Assembly (NCBI RefSeq): GCF_030272615.1
Contig: NC_081408.1
Span: forward strand, 310,637,118-310,701,117
DNA length: 64,000 bases
Direction: 5' to 3'
Source of the DNA: Cryptomeria japonica
Taxonomy: Eukaryota > Streptophyta > Pinopsida > Cupressales > Cupressaceae
Part shown: positions 48,469 to 59,297 of the stretch, piece after piece
Position numbering within the stretch: the stretch's first letter is position 1
How the letters are laid out: every line of letters begins with the position of its first letter
Notes under the pieces: model-generated
What the model was told of the DNA's origin: nothing
The model's database searches: none
The model's input: only the letters and a program-made list of their open reading frames with translations
Program-made: the position numbers and the translations under genes

Positions 48469-51292
48469 GCTTAAAAAACATTATAATTATTTACCCTAAT
48501 GTAAAAAGTGTTCGATTCAATAATTAGGGTAAACATATTTATAGAAAAAAATCATTTATTTGATAAGTATCTATAATTCATTACTTTTACTATATGTCAA
48601 AACGCATTTATAAATAAATTGTAATTAATTCCTTTGACCAAGATATTGCCTTATCATACAATATAGAAAATGAAATAATGATTTTCCCCTTTTGGTAAAA
48701 AGTATCCTTTAGTAATCAATAATATTCACATTATGCTTTCTGAAAAATAAAAAATATTTACCCTAATATAAATGATTCAATGAATTTTAAAGGGTAAAAT
48801 ATATAATAAAATGATTTAATTATTTTATAATATAACACCCTGATAAAATATCCTGCACACAAATTAAACCAATCAAATTCATTGGTAAATCAGATATCAC
48901 TCTTGATTAGGTTTTTCTTTTGTAAGATTAATAATTCCCTTTTTTTATATAAATACTTTTTAAAGATAATCCATTTGTATCTAAGCATTTTAAACCTTTC
49001 AAAAAATATTACTTATAAAATAAGATGCTCATCCTTTGGCTTCAATATTCAAAAATAATAAATTTTACCCTAATGTATATATATTAATTTTAATGAATTA
49101 GGGAGAAAAAGGATCATTCAAATGAAAAGATCATTCAAATGAAAATAATACAAGATGACATGCTAAATATTTAAAGGTTACTCAAGTTACTTATGTCAAA
49201 TGCAGTTTTTCTTTTTTGAGAAAATGAATGCTTTAGTACTATCTGGAAAGTAATAAATAATATTAAAATATTATTTACATCAAAATATAATAGATGGACT
49301 TACTTTGTAGAATGCCTTTACAAATGATAAAGCTATATCCCAAATCATAATATCATAACGTTATATTAAATTTAGGTAAGAAATACTTCCTATTATCGTG
49401 TTGTCATAATTCCCTTCTTGACATAATATACTTCTTTCTACTCTCTAGAAAGCAATAACATTGAAACATTATCATGACTATATCATATGTTATAAATAAA
49501 TCTTCCTCAAAATACTTTTGCAAATAATACACATTCTATCCAAAATAGAATATCAAAATATTATGATTGGATAAGGAATACTCCCTCGAAAAATCTATTT
49601 ACTTTTGCATGCAACATCCTCCACTTGATTTCCGTCAGTGTAGTTTTCCAATGTCGGGGTAGCACATTTTTAGTTATGCCAATGCCCGATGGGAAAAATA
49701 ATTTTCTATTCCCTACCATCGGGATAACATATTTTTAGTTGTTCTGATCTCTCGATGAGAAGAAAAGTAAATGAAATGTTAATGCTATGTCATCGGCATA
49801 ACATTTCTCCATTGGGATAGGTAATTTTCTATTACCTCAATGCCCGATGACTCATTTAGGGTTAGGGTGACGGATTGATTTCTCCATCCTTGTCAACTTT
49901 TTAGATCTCTTTAACTAGAGGAAATGAATATATCAGCCCCAATAAGACGTCCCTCTTCTTATTATCCTTATATTTCTGCAACAATTCTTTACACATGTCT
50001 CCCGGCTATGAAATTATTTCGTGAAAATGTTTCTACTATTGAATTCTGAAGATGTAACAGTTGGAATATGGCTAGTTGATGCTCATTATCACAACAATAA
50101 TTGACGGGCTTCTTTCATCTCGCTTGCCTAGATGATTCACGTCTGCTCCAAAATACCCAAAATGACTGTTCCCAAAGCGTGGTAATTGAGTGAAGAGGCT
50201 TTGATTGAGTGTTGCATGCTTGCCATGGTGACCTTGGTAGTATTTGAAAATCACTGTCCTTGAAGCAAATTCGCTGTGAAAGATGATCGCTTTTCCTTAA
50301 ACAACTTCACAATTTCGCCGTTTTTTCTTATATCCAACCTCAAAAGCATCAAAATTTGCCTCTGCATATCTTTTATGCACCCTAAACCAGCCCACATTTT
50401 GATTCGCATGCCTCTATTGTATTAGATCCAATCATTTGTAATATATCATACAATTCTGTTAGGTTTTCACCATTGTCGTTGGTATTAACAGATGGATATG
50501 AGAAATCCATTGCAACGTGAACAATATAGGCTCTTCACAATTGTTCAAATAGAGTTGTTTATCAATACGTAATAGGTCCTATTGAAAAGATGATGAGAGT
50601 TCGCTGCAATACTTTTAAAGCTAGGCATATGTGACATGGTCTCGAGAACAAGGCCAGAGACGTCTTTTGCATTAGCGGTCGATCTAAAACCAAATCCTGC
50701 AACAATAGATCTGTCTATAGCCCTAATTAGGTTCAATAGATAAACTCAGTATTTCCTTTTGCAAACTGCTTCAAACTATGCAAAATAATAAAAAAATTAA
50801 TTTTTCCTATGGCTCATTCTGGTGTAATTTCATTGCCGACTAACTAGGCATACGCTTACCATGAAACTTGGCCAAAATTTATGATAATTTAAATAAAACA
50901 AGGGTTTTATTTCAATTTCAATTAACTCTCCATATTCTGGTACTTGCTCTGTAAATTGGCTTGTCGGAGCTACTCGTAAACAACATAAAATTTTAAATTA
51001 ATATATCAAATGAACTCCGATCTTTCCAAAATTGAAAATGGAAACATTTGGCATCAAACTATTATGTTGGTTGCCTTCCGATTTTGAAAATTTGAAACTT
51101 TTTTATGATGCATTTTTACGCCAAGATCAGTCAAAAAACAATTAAAAAGCATGCCACAACTTCTCTGATTTTTATTAGATTGCATAGGAGAATAGTCTCA
51201 TATACCAACAAACTTTTCACCAACCGATTTCCCATAATCATTCATGAGCACTAATATTTTAATCACCAAAGCTAACAACTTTCATTTTTGTA

Positions 51293-51537
51293 ATTTTCAC
51301 ACATTTCATACAAGAGTTAAGAAAGACAAATTGAATAATGTTCAAACGTAAGAACTTCGTTAAAACTTTATCTCACAATTGAAAAGATTGAGTAAACTGC
51401 ATCTAGATCATTGTTAGAAAACTTATTAAATGATATCGTGAAAACTCAAAACTTGAAACGAAAGCTCCTGGATATACACAAAATGCATAGAAATAATAAG
51501 CTTGACAAGATAATGTTTATATGAGAAGAAATTGTGA
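51293..51537. other. No gene recognised
   Basis: AT-rich flank of the gag-only LTR element. The missing half of the gypsy 3' LTR, expected here if the insertion were simple nesting, is not present. Confidence 0.5.
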
Positions 51538-51538
51538 T

Positions 51539-52023
51539 TCAAAAAGGCCTACCTGGAATACTTTCGCATTTGCAACTACATACATACCTAAAACTCGACA
51601 CATCGAACCTGGTATCTGAGAGTTGGAAATGAAAGAACCCTAATTGATTATAGGCATTGCACATGATTGAGTCTGGAAATCTTTTTCTAGGCATCAAAAC
51701 TGGAACTCTAAAATTTGAAAATTTTAAGGTTCCAACAGTGGCTCTTTTTGGGGACGTATGCTCCTTGTGAGCATAGTGAGATCCCATTTATCTCTAGAAA
51801 AGGAGACCATTAGACAACACCCCTTCTATAGGTTCTCCTCTGAGTCTTGAGTATCCCTAGGCTCCCACAAATTCACATTTTCTCTTCCCTCTGTCAAATA
51901 CCTGATTCTGTTCCTGTAATAATATGTACCTATGAGACCAGGGATAACTTTAAGAAACCCGCCTTGGGCAACTGTGTAAAATCCTGGTGAATCAAACATT
52001 ATTTTCAAGGGGAAATTTTTCAT
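51539..52023 (-). pseudogene. Decayed reading frame of unknown family
   Basis: Minus-strand translation from ATG 52023 gives about 65 residues including FYTVAQGGFLKVIPGLIG and then NLWEPRDTQDSEENL. A stop (51826-51828) and a second open stretch to 51539 follow. The first part has a balanced, protein-like composition with a possible hydrophobic turn and an acidic tail. I do not recognise a family. It may be an exon of a host gene fragment or chance; neighbours give no clue. Confidence 0.3.
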
Positions 52024-53007
52024 ATCGATGGCAAAAAAATTTTGTAAAATGGGGAAAAATTATTTTGTATTGGCAATTTTTTTTCTAGGGTACAAAAATT
52101 CCATAAATTTATGGCGAATAATAGCTTGTTCTATGAGGAAAATATTTATTGTGGGATGAGAATAAATTTTTTTAAAAGGAACAAATATATAATTGTATGA
52201 GCAAAAAATTTTACTCCAAAGGAAAAATTAGTTAAATGTATTGGCGATTTTTGTCCACCGCTTGAAAATTATTTAATTGTATTGGCGATTTTTTTCCACT
52301 GCTTGAAAATTATTTAATTTGTTTTGGCGAATATTTTGTTATTGATGGTAAAATATATAATTCATTGGTGATTTCATGAATTGATTGCCATTAATATACA
52401 AGGCAGTGGAGGCACATCACATCACATAATACATTGAGTCCTAACTCTACACGATGTATCAATAAGCGCAACCTCTTTGACACGTGAAAGGTGACACATA
52501 CCTAAAATCTATCAATGATTTTAAACCATTTGATGATCGTAGATAAATGGCTGAAGTTTTATTTCAGCCCAATTTTCTAAAGAGAACATAGCTCACCAGA
52601 GAGTGCCTGGAATGGAATAAGATTCAACAGACACGTATCAAATGTCATGAATCACGATGGATGATTTCGTTCATTTAATATATATCTATTTACTTATGGC
52701 GATCCACTCTGTCCCCATGACTTCCAATGTGATACTTGCCAATTTGGTACTGGTTCATAGTTGTTTCCATTTTTCACACAATAGTGCATTTATGGGAAAG
52801 ATTTGCAGAGATACGAAAGATTCAAAAAAAAATTATAGCAGTTAATATGGTTAAAGAAGTAATTATTACAATCAAGAGCTTCAACAATTTATATACGATC
52901 TCTGCTTCTTTCATCTTCAATTAGTCTTTCCTATTTGGTAGATAAATCATCAGAGCTCATGGTATTTTAGGTTTATAGGCTCAGGTTGTTTAGTTTGTTA
53001 ATCTGTT
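52024..53007. other. AT-rich sequence with a 41-bp tandem pair
   Basis: Two imperfect 41-bp copies (about 52237-52277 and 52278-52318) share TGTATTGGCGATTTTT and GCTTGAAAATTATTTAAT. A TTTTGGCGA variant follows. No supported gene. Confidence 0.6.
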
Positions 53008-53013
53008 TTCTCA

Positions 53014-53672
53014 AGATGGACACTCCCATCCACTTGAGAAGCATTTCTGCAGAGGACCAAAGGGCCTTTCTAGGCTTCGTTAGAGACCCAACCCTCCAAT
53101 CAGTCTGCAATGAGGTTGGGTCATTCACCAATGAGGTTGTGTAGATGGTGCTGGGCAGAGAGTTTCTACGAAATGAAAATAGGTACCGTTTTAACACGAA
53201 CATTACATCCTGCTTCTTAGCATCTCTTTTGGACCTGGGAGGAGACAAGGTGGATATGCTAATGCTGTTGAGGAAGGTTTTTAAGGAAGACTTCCTTGGA
53301 GATGACATTACTCTTGTTGTCCTTGCAGAAGTAGGGGTGGGGATCCCTTGGGCGAGTGAATTATCCAAGCTTCTCCTCCCTGACCAAACAGTGCCAGTGG
53401 CCAGGCAACCATTTCTCCTAAACCTGAATGGGGAGTAGTTAATGTGTCAGAGGAAATGGGTGTGGATTGGCAGGGACTTCCTCTGGAAATGGTTCCTCCT
53501 GGACGACTTTCCAAACTACATGTGGATTGAAGAATTCTCTCAACTTATGCTCTTTGAAGAATTCTACATGGAAGGAGGGTCAGATTCTTGGGGAAAAATT
53601 GTAAACAATTCCACTACCTATGCCCTAGCCCCACCTCCTTTAGTTTTTTTTCCCTATGTCCTTGAACCCTAA
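53014..53672 (+). pseudogene. Unassigned gene remnant with two in-frame TAG stops
   Basis: One frame from ATG 53014 to TAA 53670-53672 is interrupted only by two TAG codons (53142-53144 and 53436-53438), giving about 219 codons. The translation begins MDTPIHLRSISAEDQRAFLG, then includes LASLLDLGGDKVDMLMLLRK, LGDDITLVVLAEVGVGIPWA and MWIEEFSQLMLFEEFYMEGG. Composition is protein-like, rich in Leu/Asp/Glu, without membrane spans. Both stops could be C-to-T changes of CAG, as in the nearby retroelements. I do not recognise a family. It could be a captured host gene or the structural protein of an unclassified element. Length without frameshift is the best evidence that it was once coding. Confidence 0.55.
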
Positions 53673-54232
53673 CAGGCTCAGTGCTAGTGGCTCACTCATT
53701 TTGGCTTTTAATTTTTTGGGAGACTCGAGTCTCAGACGAAAAAATTGTAAATTTCAAAAGCATAAATACTAATGATAATTTTTCAAATTCCAGTTTGTTT
53801 CAGTTTGCCTCTTACTATCTTATGTATATAAAAATGCTTTCTATAATTCTATTTCATTTTTATTAATTAATCTCTTTCAAATGCTTTTTGTATATGAGCT
53901 ACGTTATTTCAATTATTTGTTAAACAATGGAAATAAATTTAATACTATGATCTTTTTTATGTAATGCTATAAAAAAAAAATATTTAGTTCATTCCATTAA
54001 TTATTTGTACATTGATTATGGTTGATTATAATTTTATAAATATATACTATATAGTCATTCAAAATACAAAATTTCAAAAGTTTAAAGATACAAAAGTTTA
54101 TCGGTAAAGGTATTTTCATTCTATTAATTCAAAAGTTTCAAGATACAAAATTTGTAGTCATTCATGCATAAACATAGACAAAGAGAAAACCATACTGCCC
54201 ATAACTTATAACAAGCAGATAAAAAAACTAGT
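53673..54232. other. No gene recognised
   Basis: AT-rich spacer between two opposed decayed reading frames. No supported feature. Confidence 0.5.
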
Positions 54233-55033
54233 TCATTGCCAATAGGCCGCTTCAGCTTTAATTTTTGGAATGCAGTTTAAGCACCCGAAACCGGGGTCAC
54301 CCTCCAAGCTTGCCAGTAGCTATATGGCCCTTCCTTCTTCAGCCCTATCTCTCAATTCCCTACAAACCTCCATCCTTGCCACCACATGCAAAGCCTTCAA
54401 GACTTCATCCACCCTGGTTAATTTCACAAAGAGTTTCATCGCTTCCCACCCCACTCGGGCACGTTCACACCACTGGTATTTGATTTCATCCTCTAGGCCA
54501 TGAATAAAAGGAAGTAATTCATCCTAGTCGTCCCCTTCCTTAATTTGAATTCTAACTCCCGGAACCACCCACTCCAAGATTGAATCTAGGTTAATCAAAA
54601 AATCCCCATCAATCAATTTGACCAATGTGAGTTTTACCTTTTCCACCTGCGGTTCGAATTCACAAGTCCATGCTAGAATTAGAGAGTAAACCTCCATGTT
54701 AGTTAGATATCGGTGACTGATATGTGCCACCTCCTCTGCAAGAATCAATCGAGCTACCGCCCACAACTTCTCCTCCTTAAACCTGAATAGTCCTTGCATT
54801 CGTTTATCAGATACTTTTCTCAAAAATGGCACCAACTTCTTGTTTGTTCGAAGTGTGTATTTGGCCTCCATGGTCACCTGCAATTTCAAAAGTACTTCTT
54901 GCAAAAAATGTCTTATAGAAGGTACAATTCTACAAACTATAGATTTGTTTTGCTTCAAAGAAAAACTGGTACACAGATCAAAAGGTAATAAATTCTGCCT
55001 CCGTCTTATAGGCCGGGTAATGAATGTGCACAA
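54233..55033 (-). pseudogene. Unassigned gene remnant, 266 codons with two TAG stops
   Basis: One minus-strand frame runs from ATG 55033 to TGA 54233-54235, broken only by TAG at 54524-54526 and 54320-54322. A more natural start is ATG 54871 (MEAKYTLRTNKKLVPFLRKV). The protein looks helical and charged: KEEKLWAVARLILAEEVAHI, VEKVKLTLVKLIDGDFLINL, RVGWEAMKLFVKLTRVDEVL, ALHVVARMEVCRELRDRAEE. There is no transmembrane segment or known catalytic motif. It faces the remnant at 53014-53672 tail to tail. I do not recognise the family. Two TAG stops in an otherwise open frame again point to decay of a formerly coding sequence. Confidence 0.55.
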
Positions 55034-55395
55034 TAAGGAATTAATGCCATGAGATCAAGAAAAAGATTTCTTGCCATCCTCCCCTTCCTCTGTTCATGTG
55101 ACCTGCCACAGACAACTCCTTCTGCAACAATTAATCACCACCTTGGCATTTGTACTTTCCAAATTTGCTCACCTTAACAAGTTGAGAACTGCACATTTTT
55201 TAAATTAATACATTGAATTTATGTTGAACTTTTATATATATATTTTAAACTATTTTTTTAAATTATATATCGTAAACATATTTTCAAAGAATTTTGTTAA
55301 ACTTTAAACTAATATTTTAGATTTAATATTGAATGTTTTCTTTTTTATATTAAACTTTTAGAAAATAATGAAAAGATCATTTTATAATTGTTGCA
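55034..55395. other. AT-rich junction before the CACTA fragment
   Basis: No N-terminal TNP2 sequence and no CACTA terminal repeat was seen, so the element starting at 55396 is 5'-truncated or has decayed beyond recognition here. Confidence 0.5.
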
Positions 55396-57059
55396 GTATG
55401 TTCTACCTCTATCTCTCCTAGAAAGTCATATATGATCTTGGAAAATACATGAGGTAAGTAGTGATGTTTGTTCAATTTCTTGTATAGATACTATATTTGC
55501 GATTTGTTTTACTTGTTATGTAATACATTGTATATTATTTTGTAAAGTCTCATTTATATATTTTTGCGTCTTGAATATCTTGTAGGTGGTTGTCATATAA
55601 AGAAATCTATAAAGAAGATATTAAATATTGGAAGAGAAAAATTCCTCATCTAATGTGTGAAATGCAAAAGTGTCTACCTTCAACTTTTTCCAATACACAA
55701 GAACACTACCTCATACACCAAGTTGAGGAGATTGAATTGTGTCGACTTGTACACACTAGATCAATGTGGATGGTTGAGAGGTACTTGAAATTTTTGAAGG
55801 CTTTCTATCGACAAAGAGCACATCCTGAGGGTTCTATGGTGGAGGGATATATGGTATACCAAACTATGGTGTACATTACTGAATATCTTCTTAAGTTTGC
55901 AGCAAAGATCCACGTAGATCACATTTGGGATACCAACCGCATTAACAAATTCAAAGGGGAGTACTTGATGGGGAAAGGTAGATTGAGAAAAGTGAGAGGT
56001 AATTATAAGATGTTATTGTAGTTAACTAATTCTTAATCTTTAAAATAAATCGGTTGTAAATCATCTATTTATTTTTTGTACAGTTGGTCCATAGTGTGAT
56101 GCACTACATTTGTATATTGCAAACAATCTTGAGTGGATGACGGTATGGATTGAATGATGTCAACATTCTAGTCCCACATTAACATGGGAAAGTGTGTCTT
56201 CATTGGTTAAAGAAGCTCATCGTAATGGAGATTTCAATGTTACGCAAAGGGAAATTGATTTAGCATATGGCTTAAGAGATAAATAGGTATGTATAAATTT
56301 ATTAATCACTCATATATTTATCAACTCATGATGTAATAATTTTTACATGTTTGGCATATTGCAAGTCAAGCACCACAATGCTATGTGCTTCAATGGTCAT
56401 AAATTTTGCATCAAAAAGTTGGATGAAACGAAGAAAACTTGTGATTCTGGGATAACTATAGTCTTTGAGGTGACCAATATTTCATCTAGAAATGACATAC
56501 ATCCTCAAGAGTCTCAAAATCAATACTATGGAATTTTGGATGATATAATTGAGTGTGACTTTAATTCCTTCAAATTATTTATGTTCATCGTCAAATGGTA
56601 CAAGCTAGGACTGAATAAAAATGATCCTGATAGAACTGTTATTAAACATGATAATGGATTTATAATGGTTAATACAAGGTCATTTGAGCCAGTTGGGGAT
56701 GAGCCCTATGTTCTTCCAAGCCAATGTGAGAAGGTATTTTACTCAGAGGTTCCACATAAATCAGGTTGGTAATTTTTTATTAGACATCATCTCAGAGGAA
56801 GGCCAATAAAGTATAATGTGATGGAAGAAGAAGATACCAAAGAAGAAGAAGATGATGTAGATGATGATCATGATCGATAGTTAGTCGATGATGTTCCTGA
56901 CAGAAATGTTCATGAAGAAGAAGAAGTTGATGATGTTGATGATGTTGTTGTTGATGATGATAATGATGATGATGATGATGATGATGATGGTCATGGTCAT
57001 GGTGATGGTCATGGTGATGATGGTGATGATGATGACGATGGTGATGATGGCGATGATGG

Positions 57060-57152
<93 letters not shown>

Positions 57153-57177
57153 GTTGGATGAAGAAGAATATCAATGA
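55396..57177 (+). pseudogene. CACTA TNP2-type transposase, C-terminal half with acidic tail
   Basis: After an acceptor at 55395 the frame reads YVLPLSLLE. After an intron (from 55454, GTAAGT) comes the DUF4218 region (55590-56021): KCLPSTFSNTQEHYLIHQVE and MWMVERYLKFLKAFYRQRAH, with PEGSMVEGY. An exon near 56101-56286 follows, then the DUF4216 region (56347-56790): YYGILDDIIECDF, DNGFIMVNTRSFEPVGDEPY, SQCEKVFYSEVPHKSGW. In-frame stops lie at 56770-56772 (TAA) and 56878-56880 (TAG). Beyond them the same frame continues into VDD, EEEE and a tract of about 60 Asp codons, ending ELDEEEYQ and TGA at 57175-57177. The family excises and inserts CACTA elements; this copy is dead and lacks the catalytic N-terminal half. 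Confidence 0.88.
56951..57152 (+). repeat. (GAT)n trinucleotide repeat, poly-Asp in the transposase frame
   Basis: About 200 bp of GAT triplets with GGT/CAT interruptions near 56986-57060. In the transposase frame it encodes Asp with some Gly and His. The poly-Met and poly-Ile readings in other frames are artefacts. Confidence 0.95.
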
Positions 57178-58296
57178 CATTAATGAAATATATGAGGTAT
57201 GTGATTAGTATATAATCTATTTAATATTGATTTCTTGATAGAAATTTATTTGACTTATATGGTTACATAATTAATTCTTTATGTGGACTGTTTATTAGCT
57301 ATGTGATGGATGATGATTTATGATATATTTGATGGATTATCTTTTTATGATGATACATATGTGATGCTTATGATGGTCAATTATATATATGATGATACAT
57401 ATGTGATGCTTATGATGCTTATGATACATATGTATTTATTGTTCATCAAATTACAAATGTAATTCTTATGATGCTCAATTGTTGGTGTTGATTTCATGTA
57501 TATATTTTGTGTGATGATGCCACCCTTGATAGAAACATGTAATTGACTACAGACATCATCAACCCTTTACTTGAGGTTCTCCACAGTCTACATAAAGTAA
57601 AGGTAAAGAATAAAAAAATATACAATGATTATGATGACTCCATATTGTTCATGTTGTGTATTATGTAATTTTTAGCATACGTATCATGTAATTTTTAGCT
57701 AATAGAAGATAATTGATTTAAATATGCAGAAATATAAACCCCTTTGATGAAGATCTTGCACAGTCTCATGGATCAATAGGTATAAGTCAATACACCCTAT
57801 GGAAAAAGTTTATTTTTAAAAAAATACTAGGAAAACAAGCTTCCTCAGTTTTTCAAACCTCAACATTAGCAGCAAATCTAATACAATTATCAACACTTGA
57901 GGCCCCAGTTGGACTTATTCAAATTTTAATCTCAACATCAACTTTAGGGCCAACTTCTTCATCAACATTATCCTCATTTGTAAAATATCTCTCTCTTTAC
58001 CAACTAACTCTCTCATTTGATGGAGTGTAGGTATCACCAAATAGGTATTTGTCAAATGTGTCTTGCTTGAGTGAGGGAAATCCAAGAATAGAAGACGAAA
58101 GTGAGACATGTACTAGATCTAAAATAGGGAGATCAACTAGAGGTCAAAAGATTAGAAGAAAATTCAATAAACGCATGGAATTTTTCCTTTCTCAAGGGGG
58201 TCATGTTGTTACGATGATGAGACCAAAGGCAACATCAAGGTTCCCCTGAGGTACAAACATCTATAGAAACAATCGGTACCCAAGGAACTTCCTTCA
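57178..58296 (+). other. Degenerate spacer within the CACTA locus
   Basis: Contains ATACATATGTGATGCTTATG repeats near 57350-57430 and a plus-strand open stretch at about 57770-58248 that includes NPFDEDLAQSHGS, then STRGQKIRRKFNKRMEFFLS. The latter basic segment may be an exon upstream of the SET fragment or of the second CACTA gene. No family assigned. Confidence 0.35.
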
Positions 58297-58800
58297 ATAA
58301 ACACCAATTTTTGTGTTAACGAGAGGATATATTGCATAACACCTTTGTCATTACATGGTTTGGGCCTATTTTCCATGGACAACATAAAGGTATTTTCCAA
58401 CAAATTTATTGAATCGATGGAGTTTGTTGGACCTTGTTACAATTAGAAAAATTAGATGTAGATTGTTTGATATTAAAAAAGTATACGTAGGTATGCACTG
58501 TCAGCAATTTATATACAATAGAAAGATAATGATCAAAGTAAATGAGTAGTTGTATACATTGATGGAAGGCCAAAAGTAACATGGAATATTGTAGGATTTA
58601 TAAATAGTACACGAGATGGGTCAACTAATAAGCAACCCAACTAAATATTTGAGGCGCATGAGGGAAATTGCATATTCATATGTGCAATAAAATCAATAAG
58701 TGCAGAGGAAGAGTTGATAATCGATTACAATTTGAATTATATAGATACAAAAAAAGTTACTATCGTGGGGGTGGTACATACTATATACCATTTAAACCAA
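58297..58800 (+). pseudogene. SET-domain (lysine methyltransferase) fragment inside CACTA locus
   Basis: SET domains transfer methyl groups from S-adenosylmethionine to lysines, usually of histones. In a single plus-strand frame I read the N-terminal SET motif PLSLHGLGLFSMDNIK (58342-58389; family HGxGLFA..DI), then FIESMEFVGPCY (58405-58440; family FIxEYxGE). After a gap with stops (possibly an intron, about 58441-58545) come IDGRPKVTWNIVGFINSTR (58558-58614; the family's cofactor-binding region around RFINHSC) and SISAEEELIIDYNL (58696-58737; family GEELTxDY with the catalytic Tyr). A TAA stop interrupts after NKQPN, where a Cys is usual. All pieces share a reading frame, which argues against coincidence. 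The copy is dead or intron-split. It lies between the TNP2 remnant and the PF03004-like exons on the same strand. Confidence 0.7.
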
Positions 58801-58908
58801 CCTCCAATTAATGACTCCAATATACCATTTTATTATTAGTTTTTTTGCTAAGTCTATTGGTTTCATTTCGTTAGTATTTTTATATTTTTTCTTTGTCACA
58901 GAGCAACA

Positions 58909-59297
58909 TGGATCCGTCACATAGCATAGATGGGGATGTAGATCCTAACACTTTGACTGAGTAGGTAAGCCTCATTGTAACTGTACAAATTAGATAGAAG
59001 CAAACTATTACATTATTATGTTCTTTTCTTGAGTGTTTTGGAGTAATTTTGATAGTGTTAACAATATTCTTGTCATAGATGGATGTTCGGGGAAAGGGAA
59101 AGCGGCATGCAGTACCTCAACACCTCTATAGGGATGTGGACTCAACATTATTATGCGATGATGACATCGCATTTACCCCAAACCCTATAGAAATGATGAA
59201 AAAGACTATTAGAAAAATTAATAGAGAAATTCTTGCTTTGGCATCTATGAGCCCTAAGACTGATGAAATAAAAGAGAGGGTGCAACAATTGATGTGA
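58909..59297 (+). pseudogene. Short exons of an unassigned CACTA-associated gene
   Basis: Two exon-like pieces: MDPSHSIDGDVDPNTL (58910-58960), followed by a stop and a GTAAGC donor-like site, and an open stretch from 59079 (MDVRGKGKRHAVPQHLYRDV ... KTIRKINREILALASMSPKT) to TGA 59295-59297. The second is basic and helical. The acidic/His-rich style matches later exons at 60.9-62.9 kb, so I place them tentatively in the same gene. No family recognised. Confidence 0.4.

Larger units (their letters stand above)
39513..51292 (-). mobile_element. LTR retrotransposon with 4.4-kb LTRs and a gag-only interior
   Basis: 39513-43917 and 45174-51292 are long direct repeats (the second contains a 1.70-kb solo LTR). 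The interior, 43918-45173, is about 1.26 kb. On the minus strand the LTR ends ...GGGCACCA and is followed by TTGGTGACTCTCTTGGGGAG, a primer-site-like sequence seen in some plant gypsy elements, so I place the element on the minus strand. The interior codes only gag-like fragments, with no protease, RT or integrase. It therefore resembles a non-autonomous large element (LARD-like), or one whose pol was deleted. The outer 5-bp flanks do not match, so a rearrangement at one end is likely. Confidence 0.75.
45174..51292 (-). repeat. Right LTR of the gag-only element, interrupted
   Basis: Copy of 39513-43917. Removal of the insertion at 46768-48468 and one GCTTA copy leaves about 4.4 kb. Blocks such as TTTAGGGCAATCTAAAATAG, CCCGATGGG, and CATGATGAGAG versus AAGATGATGAGAG run in parallel. 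Divergence from the left copy looks like roughly one base in twenty by eye. Confidence 0.85.

Noticed and set aside
56881-57208. Poly-Met and poly-Ile open frames
   Set aside because: Out-of-frame readings of the GAT repeat; the transposase frame reads Asp.
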